In this document: positions 23,871 to 32,802 of the stretch, piece after piece
Layout of the letters: the number at the start of each line of letters is the position of its first letter
How positions within the stretch are numbered: the stretch's first letter is position 1
Assembly (NCBI RefSeq): GCF_020907985.1
Contig: NZ_JAJJPA010000058.1
Coordinates: 1 to 39,503 of the forward strand
Length of the DNA stretch: 39,503 nt
Direction of reading: 5' to 3'
DNA from: Kitasatospora humi
GTDB lineage: Bacteria > Actinomycetota > Actinomycetes > Streptomycetales > Streptomycetaceae
Translations under genes and position numbers: made by a program
Notes under the pieces: model-generated
What the model saw: the letters and a program-made list of their open reading frames with translations, nothing else
The model's database searches: none
Told to the model about the DNA's origin: nothing

Positions 23871-24182
23871 CGCCGCTTGCTCATTGGCGTGCGATCAGGC
23901 CGCCTTGAGGTGCGGCTGGCACCAACCTCCTTGCCGAGAACTCCGAGCGGGCGCACCCCCCGTTCCTCGGCGAGGACGTCGCGAGGCACGGGCCGCGTCC
24001 GCCGTCGCGGGAGCGGTTCCCTCGGTGACGGCCAGACCGGCGGGGTCACGTCGGCGACGCCGATGTGGAGGCGGTCACCGGACAGCCGCCGAGCGATGGC
24101 GGCGGTCTCACCGCTGCTCGCACCCGCGCTGGTCATCGTGCTCGCCGCCCGGGCGCACGGCTTCCCGGGGTGGCGCAGCCGA
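23871..24182. other. Intergenic stretch without a supported gene
   Basis: These 312 bp lie between genes whose 3' ends converge. A minus-strand frame here (about 23890-24136) is open, with plausible protein-like content (IARRLSGDRLHIGVADVT), but it has no clear ribosome site, stays open far into the permease antisense, and matches no family I know. It could be a decayed gene. No clear terminator was found. Confidence 0.35.
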
Positions 24183-24983
24183 TCAGCCGTCAGTCCGGCT
24201 CGCGTTCAGCCACTCGGCGTCGTTCCACATCACCGGCACCGCACCGACCGGTTCCAGGGCCAGCTGCGGGTCGTCGCTCTGCACCAGGCAGAGCAGGTGA
24301 CAGCCGGAGACGGCGTGTACCCGGGCCTGGCCGGCGATGACGTCGAGCAGGACGTGCGCGCCTCCCGGGTCGATCCGGGCGTAGTGGTCGAAGCCGGTGA
24401 GCACCAGGGCCAGCGGCGCCGCGGTGTCGTCGAAGACGTCGCGCAGGCAGTCGTTCAGGGCGTCGAAGTTGTGGCCGTAGTACTCGGGGAAGTGCAGCGC
24501 GGCGGCCAAGTCGCGGTGCAGGTCGTGCTGGTCCGCCCAGCCGGTGGTGTCGACCTGCGCCACCCGGCAGCCCTGGGCGCGCAGTCGGGCGGTGGTCCGG
24601 TCCAGCAGCGGGCGGCGCCAGTAGAGGGTGACGGAGGTGTTCCGGCTCAACTGACCGACCAGGTCGACCTCGTCGGCCGACTGCTCCCGGTCGTAGCGCT
24701 GGACCAGACCGAAGAAGGCGCCCAGCGGGTCGGCGTCGCGCTCCAGCAGCGCCACCCAGTCGACGGCTCCGGCGTCGCGGTAGCCGTCCTGCCGGCCGAG
24801 CCACCGGGCGAAGGCACCGTCCGGACCGAACTCCGGTGTGGCGACCGCCGCGTACGGGGTGAGCCCGGCCTGGTAGCCCGTGAGCAGGCCGGCCAGGCGC
24901 CGCAGCGACCCGTCCGGCAGCCACCACTCGGGCTCGTGGCGCACTCGGGCCAGGAAGTGGTGAACCTCGCGCTTCGCCGTCAT
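24183..24983 (-). CDS. Barstar-family protein with N-terminal extension
   Basis: The C-terminal half of this 266-residue protein (about 145-235) matches barstar: a strand VAQVDTTGWADQHDLHRDLA, then the diagnostic HFPEYYGHNFDALNDCLRDV helix, then LALVLTGFDHYA. Barstar inhibits barnase-type RNases. The N-terminal part of about 140 residues is not recognised. No barnase or toxin gene is adjacent, so a classic immunity pair is not evident. The ATG 24983 has only a weak GGCGG-like site. The CHAD gene upstream ends 27 bp away on the same strand, so the two may be co-transcribed. Confidence 0.8.
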   Translation of the reverse strand: MTAKREVHHFLARVRHEPEWWLPDGSLRRLAGLLTGYQAGLTPYAAVATPEFGPDGAFARWLGRQDGYRDAGAVDWVALLERDADPLGAFFGLVQRYDREQSADEVDLVGQLSRNTSVTLYWRRPLLDRTTARLRAQGCRVAQVDTTGWADQHDLHRDLAAALHFPEYYGHNFDALNDCLRDVFDDTAAPLALVLTGFDHYARIDPGGAHVLLDVIAGQARVHAVSGCHLLCLVQSDDPQLALEPVGAVPVMWNDAEWLNASRTDG

Positions 24984-25009
24984 GCCGCCAGCCTAGAACG
25001 CCGCCCGGG

Positions 25010-26470
25010 TCACGGGAGACGGCAGAGCTTCCGCTTGCCGGCCCGCCGCCAGGCCGCCTGGGCTGCTGCCAGTCCGGCCTGGGCGAGGGGGCGCTGGGCG
25101 GCGTACAGCAGGCCGTAGGCGAAGGAGTTGGCCCCGGCGGCATGGGCCTCGGTGGCGAGGGTGGGGAGGAGGCGCTCGGCGACCATGGCGTCCTGGTAGG
25201 CGCCCAGCGTCTCCTGGACGTCGGCCATCCGGCGGGCCAGCGGCTTGGCACCGGCCAACTCGGCGGTGTAGCGGGCGCGTTTGGCGGCCTTGCGAGCGGC
25301 GTGCAGGGCCTCGTCACGTGCCGGCCCCTCGGTCAGCGAGAGGGCGTGCCGCAGCCGGCGGCCGGTGCGGCGCTGTTCCCGGCGGAGCAGGTGCGTCAGT
25401 TCGGCACGGCCGCGCCCGGCGCGGCGGCGCAGCGGCGGGTCGGCGGCCAGTTGCTCCACGGCGGCGATCAGCGTGAAGTACCGTTCGCTGTCGAGGACTT
25501 CGCGGACATCGCGGTAGGCCGCCGCGTACCGCTGCCGGAACCGCTCGGCCAGACCGGCGGCGGGATCGTCCAATGCCGCTTCGGCCGGCAGTCGTTCGGC
25601 CATCGCGACCAGCCGCTGCCCGGTCGTCTCGGCGTCCCGAGCCTTTCCCAGCACTTGCCCCAGCCAGCGGAGTTCCACGGCGACGGGCGCGGTTCCGGCC
25701 TGCCGCAGCAGACTCCGGCAGGACGTCAGGCTGCTGCGCAGCCGCCGGATGCAGACCCGCATCTGGTGCACCGAGTCGGCTTCGTCCCGGCGCACCGCGC
25801 CGTCGAGGGCGAGCAGTCGGGCGCACTGGCGGCGCAGATAGGCGGTGAGGGCGGCGCCGGCGCTGCCCGGTTCGGGTTCACTGGTGGTGGCGGGGTGGAC
25901 CAGCACGGCCTCCGGCGCCGTGGCGGGCACCTCGGTCAGACCGTCGGCGCGCAGCCGGCCGTCCAGGGCGGCGAGCAGCCGGGGACTGTCGCGGAGCAGG
26001 CGGACCTCGGTGCGGGTCCAGCCGGCAAGCCGGCCCGGTCCCGGGGAGCTGCCGAGCGGCTGGGCCACCACCTCGGTGCGGTCCAGCTCGGCGAGGGTGC
26101 GGCCGTGCTGGTCGCGCAGCAGCGAACGGGCCCGGTGGCTGCTGATCCGCAGCACGGGGTGGAGCGGGCGGCCGCCGGTGTAGGAGCGGATCCGGTCGTG
26201 CAGCTCGGCGGGGACGGTGGCACCGGTGCCGCTGAACTCGGTGCCGTCCGGCAGGGTCAGCTGCCATGCGGCGCCGGCGGCGCCCTGGCGGCGTTCCAGC
26301 GCGCCGCCGTGGGCCAGCAGGCGCAGGTCGGTGGTGTCCCAGCAGAGGCGCACCGAATCGGTGGTGCCGGCGGGGACCACCTCGGCCACGCGTGGCAGTC
26401 CGCGCGGGCGCACCGGCTCGCTGGGGAGCCCCTGGTACGTCCGCAGCTGGGTGGCGGTGACACTGCCCAT
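25010..26470 (-). CDS. CYTH-CHAD domain protein
   Basis: The 486-residue protein has a CYTH-like N-terminal barrel (about 20-200, with the paired charged strands typical of triphosphate tunnel enzymes, though the ExExK entry motif is degraded) and a CHAD helical domain (about 225-480) with the conserved histidines in VHQMRVCIRRLRSSL and ALHAARKAAKRARYTAEL. CHAD domains bind polyphosphate granules. With the catalytic CYTH motif degraded, a binding role is likelier than hydrolysis. ATG 26470 has GGAG unusually close, at one base, so the start is uncertain. Confidence 0.85.
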   Translation of the reverse strand: MGSVTATQLRTYQGLPSEPVRPRGLPRVAEVVPAGTTDSVRLCWDTTDLRLLAHGGALERRQGAAGAAWQLTLPDGTEFSGTGATVPAELHDRIRSYTGGRPLHPVLRISSHRARSLLRDQHGRTLAELDRTEVVAQPLGSSPGPGRLAGWTRTEVRLLRDSPRLLAALDGRLRADGLTEVPATAPEAVLVHPATTSEPEPGSAGAALTAYLRRQCARLLALDGAVRRDEADSVHQMRVCIRRLRSSLTSCRSLLRQAGTAPVAVELRWLGQVLGKARDAETTGQRLVAMAERLPAEAALDDPAAGLAERFRQRYAAAYRDVREVLDSERYFTLIAAVEQLAADPPLRRRAGRGRAELTHLLRREQRRTGRRLRHALSLTEGPARDEALHAARKAAKRARYTAELAGAKPLARRMADVQETLGAYQDAMVAERLLPTLATEAHAAGANSFAYGLLYAAQRPLAQAGLAAAQAAWRRAGKRKLCRLP

Positions 26471-26626
26471 GCTCCCAAGCTTGGCGCGTCGTCGCCGCCC
26501 GTGCACGCCGCCCGCTCGTCGGCGGCGACCCCACGCCTGCCGCTCACTGCTCTGACCTGGCATGATGCGCAGGCACCCGTCCGGCTGGCGGGCGCTGACG
26601 GACGGCCTTGGCACGGGGGGACTTGG

Positions 26627-27229
26627 ATGAGCGCGCCACAGCAGCACCGGAAACACCTCGGCAAGCCGCCCCCGCGCAACCTCCCACTCGCGGCCCTGGT
26701 GCTGCTGCTGATACTCCTGCTGGGCGGGGGCGCGGCGGCGGGCGGCTGGTGGGGCGGCACGAACGTGGTCTACGCGGCGCGACTGGCCGGCACGCCCGGC
26801 CGGTACCTGGTGGACCACTGCGAGCCGCACGGCACCGGGCGCCAGCGGCACGTCGTCTGCCACGGCGTCTTCCAGACGGACGACGGCCGCCGACTCTCCG
26901 CGGGCTCGATCAGCACCGGTGAGCACTGGGCCGGGGACCGGCTGCCGATGCAGTACCACGGCGGCTCGCTCAACCAGGTCGGGGTGGCGCCGGTCGCGGG
27001 CTGGACGATCCTGCTCGCCTTCGCGGTCGCGGCGCTCAGCGGTGCGTTGCAGCTGCTGACGGTCGGCGTCGAGTTCGCGGCGCCGGTGGCCGGTCGGCGG
27101 CTGCGGCGGGCGGCCTGGGCGGTTCGGGCCCGCGGGATCATCGCCAGTGGGGGCTCCGGGGCGCTCGGGGTGGCACTGGTGGCGGGAGCGGTGTTCCTGG
27201 TGGCCTCCCTAGCCACGAAGTGGTCGTGA
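26627..27229 (+). CDS. Membrane protein of unknown function
   Basis: The 200-residue protein has three membrane helices (about 19-44, 127-148 and 176-195) and an extracytoplasmic segment of about 75 residues with Cys and His residues (DHCEPHGTGRQRHVVCHGVF). A G-run precedes ATG 26627. It diverges from the CHAD gene. No family recognised; the two cysteines could be disulfide-bonded outside the cell. A strong terminator follows. Confidence 0.72.
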   Translation: MSAPQQHRKHLGKPPPRNLPLAALVLLLILLLGGGAAAGGWWGGTNVVYAARLAGTPGRYLVDHCEPHGTGRQRHVVCHGVFQTDDGRRLSAGSISTGEHWAGDRLPMQYHGGSLNQVGVAPVAGWTILLAFAVAALSGALQLLTVGVEFAAPVAGRRLRRAAWAVRARGIIASGGSGALGVALVAGAVFLVASLATKWS

Positions 27230-27231
27230 CG

Positions 27232-27268
27232 GCACGGGAGAACCGCCATGTGGGCGGCTCTCCCGTGC
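27232..27268 (+). terminator. Strong terminator after the membrane-protein gene
   Basis: The stem has a 10-bp outer part (27232-27241 with 27259-27268) and a 5-bp inner part (27243-27247 with 27253-27257), with one A/C mismatch between them and a 5-base loop. It starts two bases after the stop. Confidence 0.85.
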
Positions 27269-27366
27269 TGCTGTGGGTTTCTGACGTGTCATCAGGCAGG
27301 TGAGTGTGCGCGCGGAGGCGGTGGGCGTCCAGGCGGTCGTCAGCAGGGCGGGGACCTGGAGGCGGG

Positions 27367-27459
27367 CGTCAGCCGAGGGCGACGGCCTGAAGCCGGGCGT
27401 CAGCCGAGGGCGGCAGCTTGAAGGCGAGCGTCAGCCGAGGGCCAGGGCCTGGAGGCGGT
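27367..27459. repeat. 31-bp tandem repeat, 3 copies, covering the muramidase 3' end
   Basis: Copies starting CGTCAGCCGAGGG lie at 27367, 27398 and 27429, with a further partial copy near 27350. The 27429 copy includes the stop and last codons of the GH25 gene; the others lie downstream. The period is not a multiple of three, so downstream copies cannot extend the frame. Confidence 0.85.
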
Positions 27460-28270
27460 CGGTCGCGCCGTTGAAGTAGTCCTGGTCGCCCGGAAAGGTG
27501 CCGCTGTCGGCGTACTGCCAGAACGTCTGGTAGCTCCAGCCGTTGGGCAGGGTGCCCGGCGAGGTGTTGTAACGGGCGATCCAGAGCGGGCTGGTGGCGC
27601 CGAAACCGCCGTAGTTGCCGGTGCAGGTGGTCCACCAGCTGGTGGTGGTGTAGATCGTCGGGTAGCGGCCGGTCAGGCTGTGCACGGTGTTGGAGAAGCT
27701 GGTGATCCAGCTGACCATGCCGCTCTGGCTCAGGCCGTAGCAGGTGGCGCCGTAGGGGTTGTACTCGATGTCCAGGGCCGGCGGCAGGGTCTTGCCGTCG
27801 GCGGACCAGCCGCCGCCGTGGCTGACGAAGTAACTGGCCTGCGTGGCACCGCTGGAGGCGTTCGGCAGCGCGAAGTGGTAAGCGCCGCGGATCATGCCCG
27901 CGTTGTAGGAGCCGTTGTACTGCTGGGCGAAGTCCGGGTTGGTGTAGCCGGTGCCCTCGGTCGCCTTGACGTAGGCGAAGCGTGCGCCGTTGGCCCAGGC
28001 GGTGGACCAGGCGACGCTGCCCTGGTAGCTGGAGACGTCCATGCCGGAGGTCTGGGTGACCATCGGCTGGACGCCGTTGCCGCGGCCCTCGTGGGCGGCC
28101 ACGGTGGACCCGGCCCAGTCGCGCTCCGGGTGACTCGGGACGAACTCGTGCCCGCCGCCTGCGGCTTGGGCGGGCACCGCGGCGGCGGCCGCGAGCAGCA
28201 GGGCGGAGAGGGCGGCGGCGCCGACGGCACCGAGGCGGGGAAGTCTGGTGGTGCGCGCGGTGCGGAACAT
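27431..28270 (-). CDS. Secreted GH25 muramidase (lysozyme)
   Basis: The 279-residue protein has a signal peptide (MFRTARTTRLPRLGAVGAAA, cleavage at AQA) and a GH25 domain: GMDVSSYQG, FAYVKATEGTGY, RGAYHFALP, and ALDIEYN with the catalytic DxE. Members cleave peptidoglycan N-acetylmuramyl bonds. ATG 28270 has AAGGAG seven bases before it. It lies downstream of the CIS operon on the same strand but behind a terminator, so it is probably transcribed separately. Its last codons form one copy of a 31-bp tandem repeat. Confidence 0.93.
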   Translation of the reverse strand: MFRTARTTRLPRLGAVGAAALSALLLAAAAAVPAQAAGGGHEFVPSHPERDWAGSTVAAHEGRGNGVQPMVTQTSGMDVSSYQGSVAWSTAWANGARFAYVKATEGTGYTNPDFAQQYNGSYNAGMIRGAYHFALPNASSGATQASYFVSHGGGWSADGKTLPPALDIEYNPYGATCYGLSQSGMVSWITSFSNTVHSLTGRYPTIYTTTSWWTTCTGNYGGFGATSPLWIARYNTSPGTLPNGWSYQTFWQYADSGTFPGDQDYFNGATDRLQALALG

Positions 28271-28503
28271 GATTCGCTCCTTGTGGCCTGGCAGGGATGA
28301 GTACCACATGTGCGAGAACGGGAGGATGCACCCCGCAGTCGGTCCTACCAATGGTTGGCATGACTGCGCCCAGCGAGCGTAGCGGCGAACGCCCATAAGC
28401 CGCTAGAGAGTTGAGCCGTCGTTGCGGGAAGAACGCCCACCAGGACCCGCGTAGACCCGGTTCCGCCACCGTCCGTTCACCCACCGAGTGACGCGCGTTG
28501 AGC

Positions 28504-28545
28504 CGTCGGCCCGGGGAAGCCTGCCACCCCCCGGGCGAGCCGACG
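28504..28545 (-). terminator. Terminator at the end of the CIS operon
   Basis: CGTCGGC/GCCGACG (outer) and CCGGGG/CCCCGG (inner) form a long interrupted stem directly beyond the stop of the CisA-like gene, with a 4-nt bulge on one arm. Confidence 0.75.
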
Positions 28546-28546
28546 C

Positions 28547-30277
28547 TCAGTCGCGCTTGAAGAACTCCACCTCGGCCAGGGCGATATGACGGCCGGCACC
28601 GGTGCCGGCGGCGTCGCGGACGACCAGGGTGACGCCCACGGCATTGCTGACCCCGGTCACCACGGTCTGCGGGCCCGGCTTGTCGTTCAGGGTCACCTGC
28701 TGGTCGTGGACCTTGCCGTCCTTCGACGTGACCTGGAGGTCCAGGGCGATGGGACGCGCCTCCTTCTGGAACTCCTGCGGGTCGGTGGAGCTACCGGTGT
28801 GGATGATGAGGTCCACCAGGCGGAACGGGGAGGTGAAGGTGAAGGTGATCGAATCCCCGGTCTTCGGCGCTCCCCAGTAGGTGTTGGTGAGTCCGTCGTC
28901 GGCGAGGGACGGCGGGTGGTCCGCGACCGAGGCGCTCGCGGACACGGCCGTGGGGGTGATCGCCGAGGGTTTGCGCACCTTGTCCAGGGTGTCCTGGAAC
29001 ACCGACTTGCCGAGGGGGTAGAGCAGGATCCCCGCGACCACCAGCGCCACCACCAGGAGCAGGATGACGATCCGGCGCAGGGCTTGGCCGGAGCCACCGA
29101 TCCGCACCCGGCGCCGGAACGGCCAACGGGTCCGCCACCAGGGCAGGGCCACCGCGGGCGCGGCAGGGGTCAGGGGGGCCGCGCACCGGCGGCAGAACTT
29201 GCGGTCGGGGCGGTTGGGCGTGCCGCACCGGGGGCACGGCGGGCCGATCTGCCCGTCGTCGTCGAGGGCGGACGGGCGGACGACGGGGCGGGGGGCGATG
29301 GGCTTGGCCGGCTGCACGGCGACCGGGTCGGACCGGCGCTGGGCGGACTCGGGCGGGCGGGGCGGCTCGGGACGGCGTGCGGCGGGTGCCGGCTGCCCCT
29401 GCGGCGCCCGGGGGCCCGGCGACTCGGCGGTGGGCGCGGGGGACGTGGGGGACGCGGGGGACGTGGGGGACGTGGGGGACGCAGGGGACGCGGGGGACGC
29501 GGCAGGCGTGACGGGAGCCGCGGACTGCTGGTGTGCGGCAGCCTGCTCCGGGATCGCAGGCCGCGCCGGGGCAGCGGGCTGCTCCGGCGCGGGTGCGGTG
29601 GGCTGGGGTTCCGGGGAACTCGCGGGCCTGGAGGTACTCGCGGGCTCCGCGGCGCCGGCCGACTTGAGACGGCTCACCACTCCCCGGATGCTGGGCGGCC
29701 TGAGGGAACTCCCGAGCTCCCGGACGCTGGGCGGCTCGAGACGGCTCACGACCTCCGGAACACTGGGCGGCTCGACGGGACTCCGCAGTTCCGAGACGCC
29801 GGGCGGCCGGAGGGAGCTCCCGAGCTCCGAGGGGCTGGGCGGCCGGAGGGCGGCCGCCGACTTGAAGGCCCGCGCCAGCTTCGAGCCGCGCGGCTGCTCG
29901 GCAGCTGCCGAGCCGGTCTCGGACCCCGGTGCGGCAGCAGGCGCGGCAGGCGCAGGCGCAGTCGCCGGAGCCGACGGCACGGCAGGTGCGGAGGGCGCGG
30001 CAGGCGCCTCGGAGCCAGACGCGCTGGAACCAGGCGCAGGCGGCGCGGCAGACGCGCTGGAGCCAGGCGCAGGCGCAGGCGGCGCGGCAGACGCGCTGGA
30101 GGCAGGCGCAGGCGCAGGCGGCGGCGCGGCAGGTGCCGCGGGCTCGGCCGGTGTGCTGGTCTCCACCGCCGGCTCCGGGCCGGCCGGTGACTGCGACCAG
30201 CCCAGGTAGGCACCGCAGTTGCCGCAGAAGTCGTCGCCCTCCTCGTTGGCCGCTCCGCACTCGGGGCAGGTGCGCAT
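28547..30277 (-). CDS. Double zinc-ribbon, single-TM, galactose-binding-like protein (CisA-like CIS membrane protein)
   Basis: The 576-residue protein has, in order: a zinc ribbon (CPEC at 4, CGNC at 18), a long Pro/Ala/Ser-rich disordered region (about 30-340), a second ribbon (CPRC at 348, CRRC at 362), a basic stretch, one membrane helix (about 403-421), and an outside C-terminal beta domain (about 440-576) of the NADase-type glycan-binding/discoidin kind. Within the disordered part, five 12-residue repeats of the type LRPPSxxELxSS run from about 144 to 204. It ends the CIS operon, its start three bases after the upstream stop. From memory, the Streptomyces coelicolor CisA membrane protein, reported to connect CIS to the membrane, has a similar layout; this is probably its homologue. 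Confidence 0.82.
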   Translation of the reverse strand: MRTCPECGAANEEGDDFCGNCGAYLGWSQSPAGPEPAVETSTPAEPAAPAAPPPAPAPASSASAAPPAPAPGSSASAAPPAPGSSASGSEAPAAPSAPAVPSAPATAPAPAAPAAAPGSETGSAAAEQPRGSKLARAFKSAAALRPPSPSELGSSLRPPGVSELRSPVEPPSVPEVVSRLEPPSVRELGSSLRPPSIRGVVSRLKSAGAAEPASTSRPASSPEPQPTAPAPEQPAAPARPAIPEQAAAHQQSAAPVTPAASPASPASPTSPTSPASPTSPAPTAESPGPRAPQGQPAPAARRPEPPRPPESAQRRSDPVAVQPAKPIAPRPVVRPSALDDDGQIGPPCPRCGTPNRPDRKFCRRCAAPLTPAAPAVALPWWRTRWPFRRRVRIGGSGQALRRIVILLLVVALVVAGILLYPLGKSVFQDTLDKVRKPSAITPTAVSASASVADHPPSLADDGLTNTYWGAPKTGDSITFTFTSPFRLVDLIIHTGSSTDPQEFQKEARPIALDLQVTSKDGKVHDQQVTLNDKPGPQTVVTGVSNAVGVTLVVRDAAGTGAGRHIALAEVEFFKRD

Positions 30278-30280
30278 CCG

Positions 30281-30853
30281 TCAACTCTCCTCTCTGCCAG
30301 TGGACTCGGGCGGCGCTTGCAGGATCTGGACCCGGCAGCCGAGATGGACGGGGCAGCACGTCCTGACCACCGCCAGCACCTGCTCCTCATCGACCTCGGC
30401 GCTGCGCTCCGGCCAGACGCGCACCAGCAACTCCCGTGCGGGTGCGGGCGGCAGGGTCGGCTCCGGCGAAGTGGACCAGGCCGCCCCGCCGCCGTCCACG
30501 ATCTCCGCGCCGACACCGAGCACCAGCCGCAGCCGCTCCTGGAGTCCCCGCCGGGTGCCGCGCCACCGGTGCAGCGCCACCGCGCGCAGCACCACCGCGC
30601 GGCGCACCTCCTCCGGCCAGGCCGGGTCGGTCTCCACCGCCACCCAGTCCGCCAGCCAGGCGAGGAAGTCCGTTGGTGCCAGGTGCGGTTGGAAGTAGGC
30701 CTGGAGGTTGTCCAGGGTGGCGAAGACCGGGGCGAGGACGGTGTCCAGGCCGGCGGTGAACCGCTGGGCGAAGTCGTCGTCGGCGTAGAGCGCTGGCAGC
30801 AACTCGCCGATCGGGTGCCGGCTCGGCAGGCCCGGTATCGCGGCACGCGTCAC
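30281..30853 (-). CDS. gpI-like phage-tail/baseplate protein of the CIS
   Basis: The 190-residue protein matches phage tail protein I: HPIGELLPALYADDDFAQRF, ATLDNLQAYFQPHLAPTDFLAWLADWV, and LRAVALHRWRGTRRGLQERLRLVLG. It would form part of the baseplate wedge next to the gpJ-like protein, comparable to part of Afp12. GTG 30853 overlaps the previous stop as GTGA. Its frame runs far upstream, but that part is antisense-free shadow of the baseplate gene. Confidence 0.9.
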   Translation of the reverse strand: MTRAAIPGLPSRHPIGELLPALYADDDFAQRFTAGLDTVLAPVFATLDNLQAYFQPHLAPTDFLAWLADWVAVETDPAWPEEVRRAVVLRAVALHRWRGTRRGLQERLRLVLGVGAEIVDGGGAAWSTSPEPTLPPAPARELLVRVWPERSAEVDEEQVLAVVRTCCPVHLGCRVQILQAPPESTGREES

Positions 30854-32802
30854 GGGGCACCGTCCGCGGTGACCACGACCTGGTGCTGGTGCGAGAAGAC
30901 CAGGGCGTCCGGTTCGACGTCGACCCGCTCGGCCGGTGCGCCGCGGCGCCCGGTGATCGGGTCCGCCGGGAACAGCCGCAGCTCCTCCACCACCGCGACG
31001 CCGGGCACCCGTTGGAGCACCCCGAACATCTCCCCGTACTGCACCGCCCGGCCGAACGGCCACCCGGTGCCGTCGGCCCCACCGCGCAGCGGATTGAGGT
31101 ACCGGAACAGCGCCGCCAGCGCCTCCTCCCGCACCCGCTCGGCGTCCGCGGACCGGGTGGTGAGCCGCGCGACCACCGTCACCCCTTGGTAGTTGGGGGG
31201 TTGGACGAGCAGCCGGGTACCGATCAGCCGCCGCTCGTCGAGGGCCTGCGCGATCGCGGCCAGCATCTGCTCGGCGGGGATCAGCTGCTCGAACCGCAGG
31301 CGGTCGCCCTCGTCCGCGACCGCGTCGGGCACGACCAGCACCCGCACCGCGCCGGCCTCCTCGGCGACGGCCGGTACGCACCGGATCCGCGCTGCGGCGG
31401 GGGCGGCCTGCTGGGCGATCAGCTCGAAGTCCCCCGCCGTGACGGCGCGTTCCTGAAGCCGCAGCAGATGCGGGGCCCGCAGCTTGGCGTTCTCCACCGT
31501 CTCGCCGTCGACCCCGCCGCGGGCCGCCTCGCGGTTGTCGACCCGGGCGACGTACGGCACCGAACTGCGCAGCACCGAGATCGTGCTCCGGGCGACATTG
31601 CCGGCCGTCCCGCCGCCCGTTCGGTAGCGCGGCACCCTCAGCCGGGCCCCCTTGGGCGGCACCGCTCCGAACGCGCGCAGGCTGCCGTCGGGTTCGCGGA
31701 CGGCGGGCGGGAACAGGAACTCACCGGTGGTCGCGTCGATCACCACATGGCGGTCGGTCGGTGCCGACTCGCCGAAGTGCTCGACGGCCGTCCAGCGTTC
31801 CCAGCCCTCGCCCGCCGACACCTCCACCACCGGCGGCTCGCCGTCGAGCAGGACGGGCGGCCTGGCAAGGCGGAAGCGTTGGCCGGCGACGCCCTCCGAG
31901 GTGCCCAGCGGTGCGTCGGTCACGGTGTGAGCGTGGGCGACCGTCGCGGTGCCGCCGACCGTGAACACCTCGGCGCGGCGGATCGTCGGCGACTCCGAGT
32001 AGAACGGCTGGCCCGGCTTGGGCTCGGTGGTCCGGCAGCGCAACCACCCGGCCCGGCGCCCGGCGATCACCGATGCGACGTGCCCGGCGGGCACGAACAC
32101 CACCACCTCGCCCGGCCGGTTGAGACCGCCGGTGGTGTCGACCCCGGTCTCGCAGGCGGTCCACCGCGCGCCGTCCCACACCTCCCAGGCCAGCGGCGGC
32201 TGGCGCGGATCGACGCCGACACCCTCGACCCGGCTGTCCAGCCGGACGATCAGGATGCACCGCGGCACCACGGCCGGCAGGGCGAACAGCATGGCGTCCC
32301 CGACCTCGGGACGCGCCTGGAAGCACGGCACGTCCAGACCGTCGGCCAGCCGCGCCGTGCGGTCGTTCTGCTCCCCCGAGACGGAGACCGTGACCAGCCG
32401 CTCCAGGGAGCTGGGGACGATGGCGAGGTCGTCGACCGTGGAGAACACCACCGCCTCCTCGGTCTCGGTCCGCACCGTGGAGACCTCGGTGCCGGCGCGC
32501 AGCTGCACCGTCTCGGGCTGCGGTGCCGAAAGCCAGAAGTCGACCTCGGCGGTGGCCGCCGCCGGCGGGAAGAGCCGGATGCCCAGCAGGTCGAGGAAGG
32601 CGGAGTAGTTCTTCTCCGGCACCCGGTTCAGCCGGTACAGCAGTTGGTCCACCAGGTAGGCGAACGTTTCGATGAGGGTGACGCCCGGGTCGGACACGTT
32701 GTGGTCGGTCCACTCGGGTGCGCGCTGCTGCACGTAGCGCTTCGCCTCGTCGACGAGTTGCTGGAACCGCCGGTCGTCGAGGTTCGGGGAGGGCAGTGCC
32801 AT
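30850..32802 (-). CDS. gpJ-like baseplate assembly protein of the CIS
   Basis: This 650-residue protein shows the baseplate J/gp6 pattern of eCIS particles (Afp11-like): an N-terminal helical part with RAPEWTDHNVSDPGVTLIETFAYLVDQLLYR, followed by beta domains, and the conserved YRTGGGTAGNVARSTISVLRSSVPYV and VENAKLRAPHLLRLQERAVTAGDFELIA segments. It would form the wedge ring that triggers sheath contraction. It overlaps the gp25-like gene upstream (TGATG) and the gpI-like gene downstream (GTGA). Confidence 0.93.
   Translation of the reverse strand: MALPSPNLDDRRFQQLVDEAKRYVQQRAPEWTDHNVSDPGVTLIETFAYLVDQLLYRLNRVPEKNYSAFLDLLGIRLFPPAAATAEVDFWLSAPQPETVQLRAGTEVSTVRTETEEAVVFSTVDDLAIVPSSLERLVTVSVSGEQNDRTARLADGLDVPCFQARPEVGDAMLFALPAVVPRCILIVRLDSRVEGVGVDPRQPPLAWEVWDGARWTACETGVDTTGGLNRPGEVVVFVPAGHVASVIAGRRAGWLRCRTTEPKPGQPFYSESPTIRRAEVFTVGGTATVAHAHTVTDAPLGTSEGVAGQRFRLARPPVLLDGEPPVVEVSAGEGWERWTAVEHFGESAPTDRHVVIDATTGEFLFPPAVREPDGSLRAFGAVPPKGARLRVPRYRTGGGTAGNVARSTISVLRSSVPYVARVDNREAARGGVDGETVENAKLRAPHLLRLQERAVTAGDFELIAQQAAPAAARIRCVPAVAEEAGAVRVLVVPDAVADEGDRLRFEQLIPAEQMLAAIAQALDERRLIGTRLLVQPPNYQGVTVVARLTTRSADAERVREEALAALFRYLNPLRGGADGTGWPFGRAVQYGEMFGVLQRVPGVAVVEELRLFPADPITGRRGAPAERVDVEPDALVFSHQHQVVVTADGAP

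Noticed and set aside
27367..27459. 31-bp repeats as a CRISPR array
   Set aside because: No spacers; one copy is the coding end of the muramidase gene.
28586..30190. Long Gly/Arg-rich plus-strand frames opposite the CisA-like gene
   Set aside because: Low-complexity antisense of a Pro/Ala-rich gene; no ribosome site or domain.
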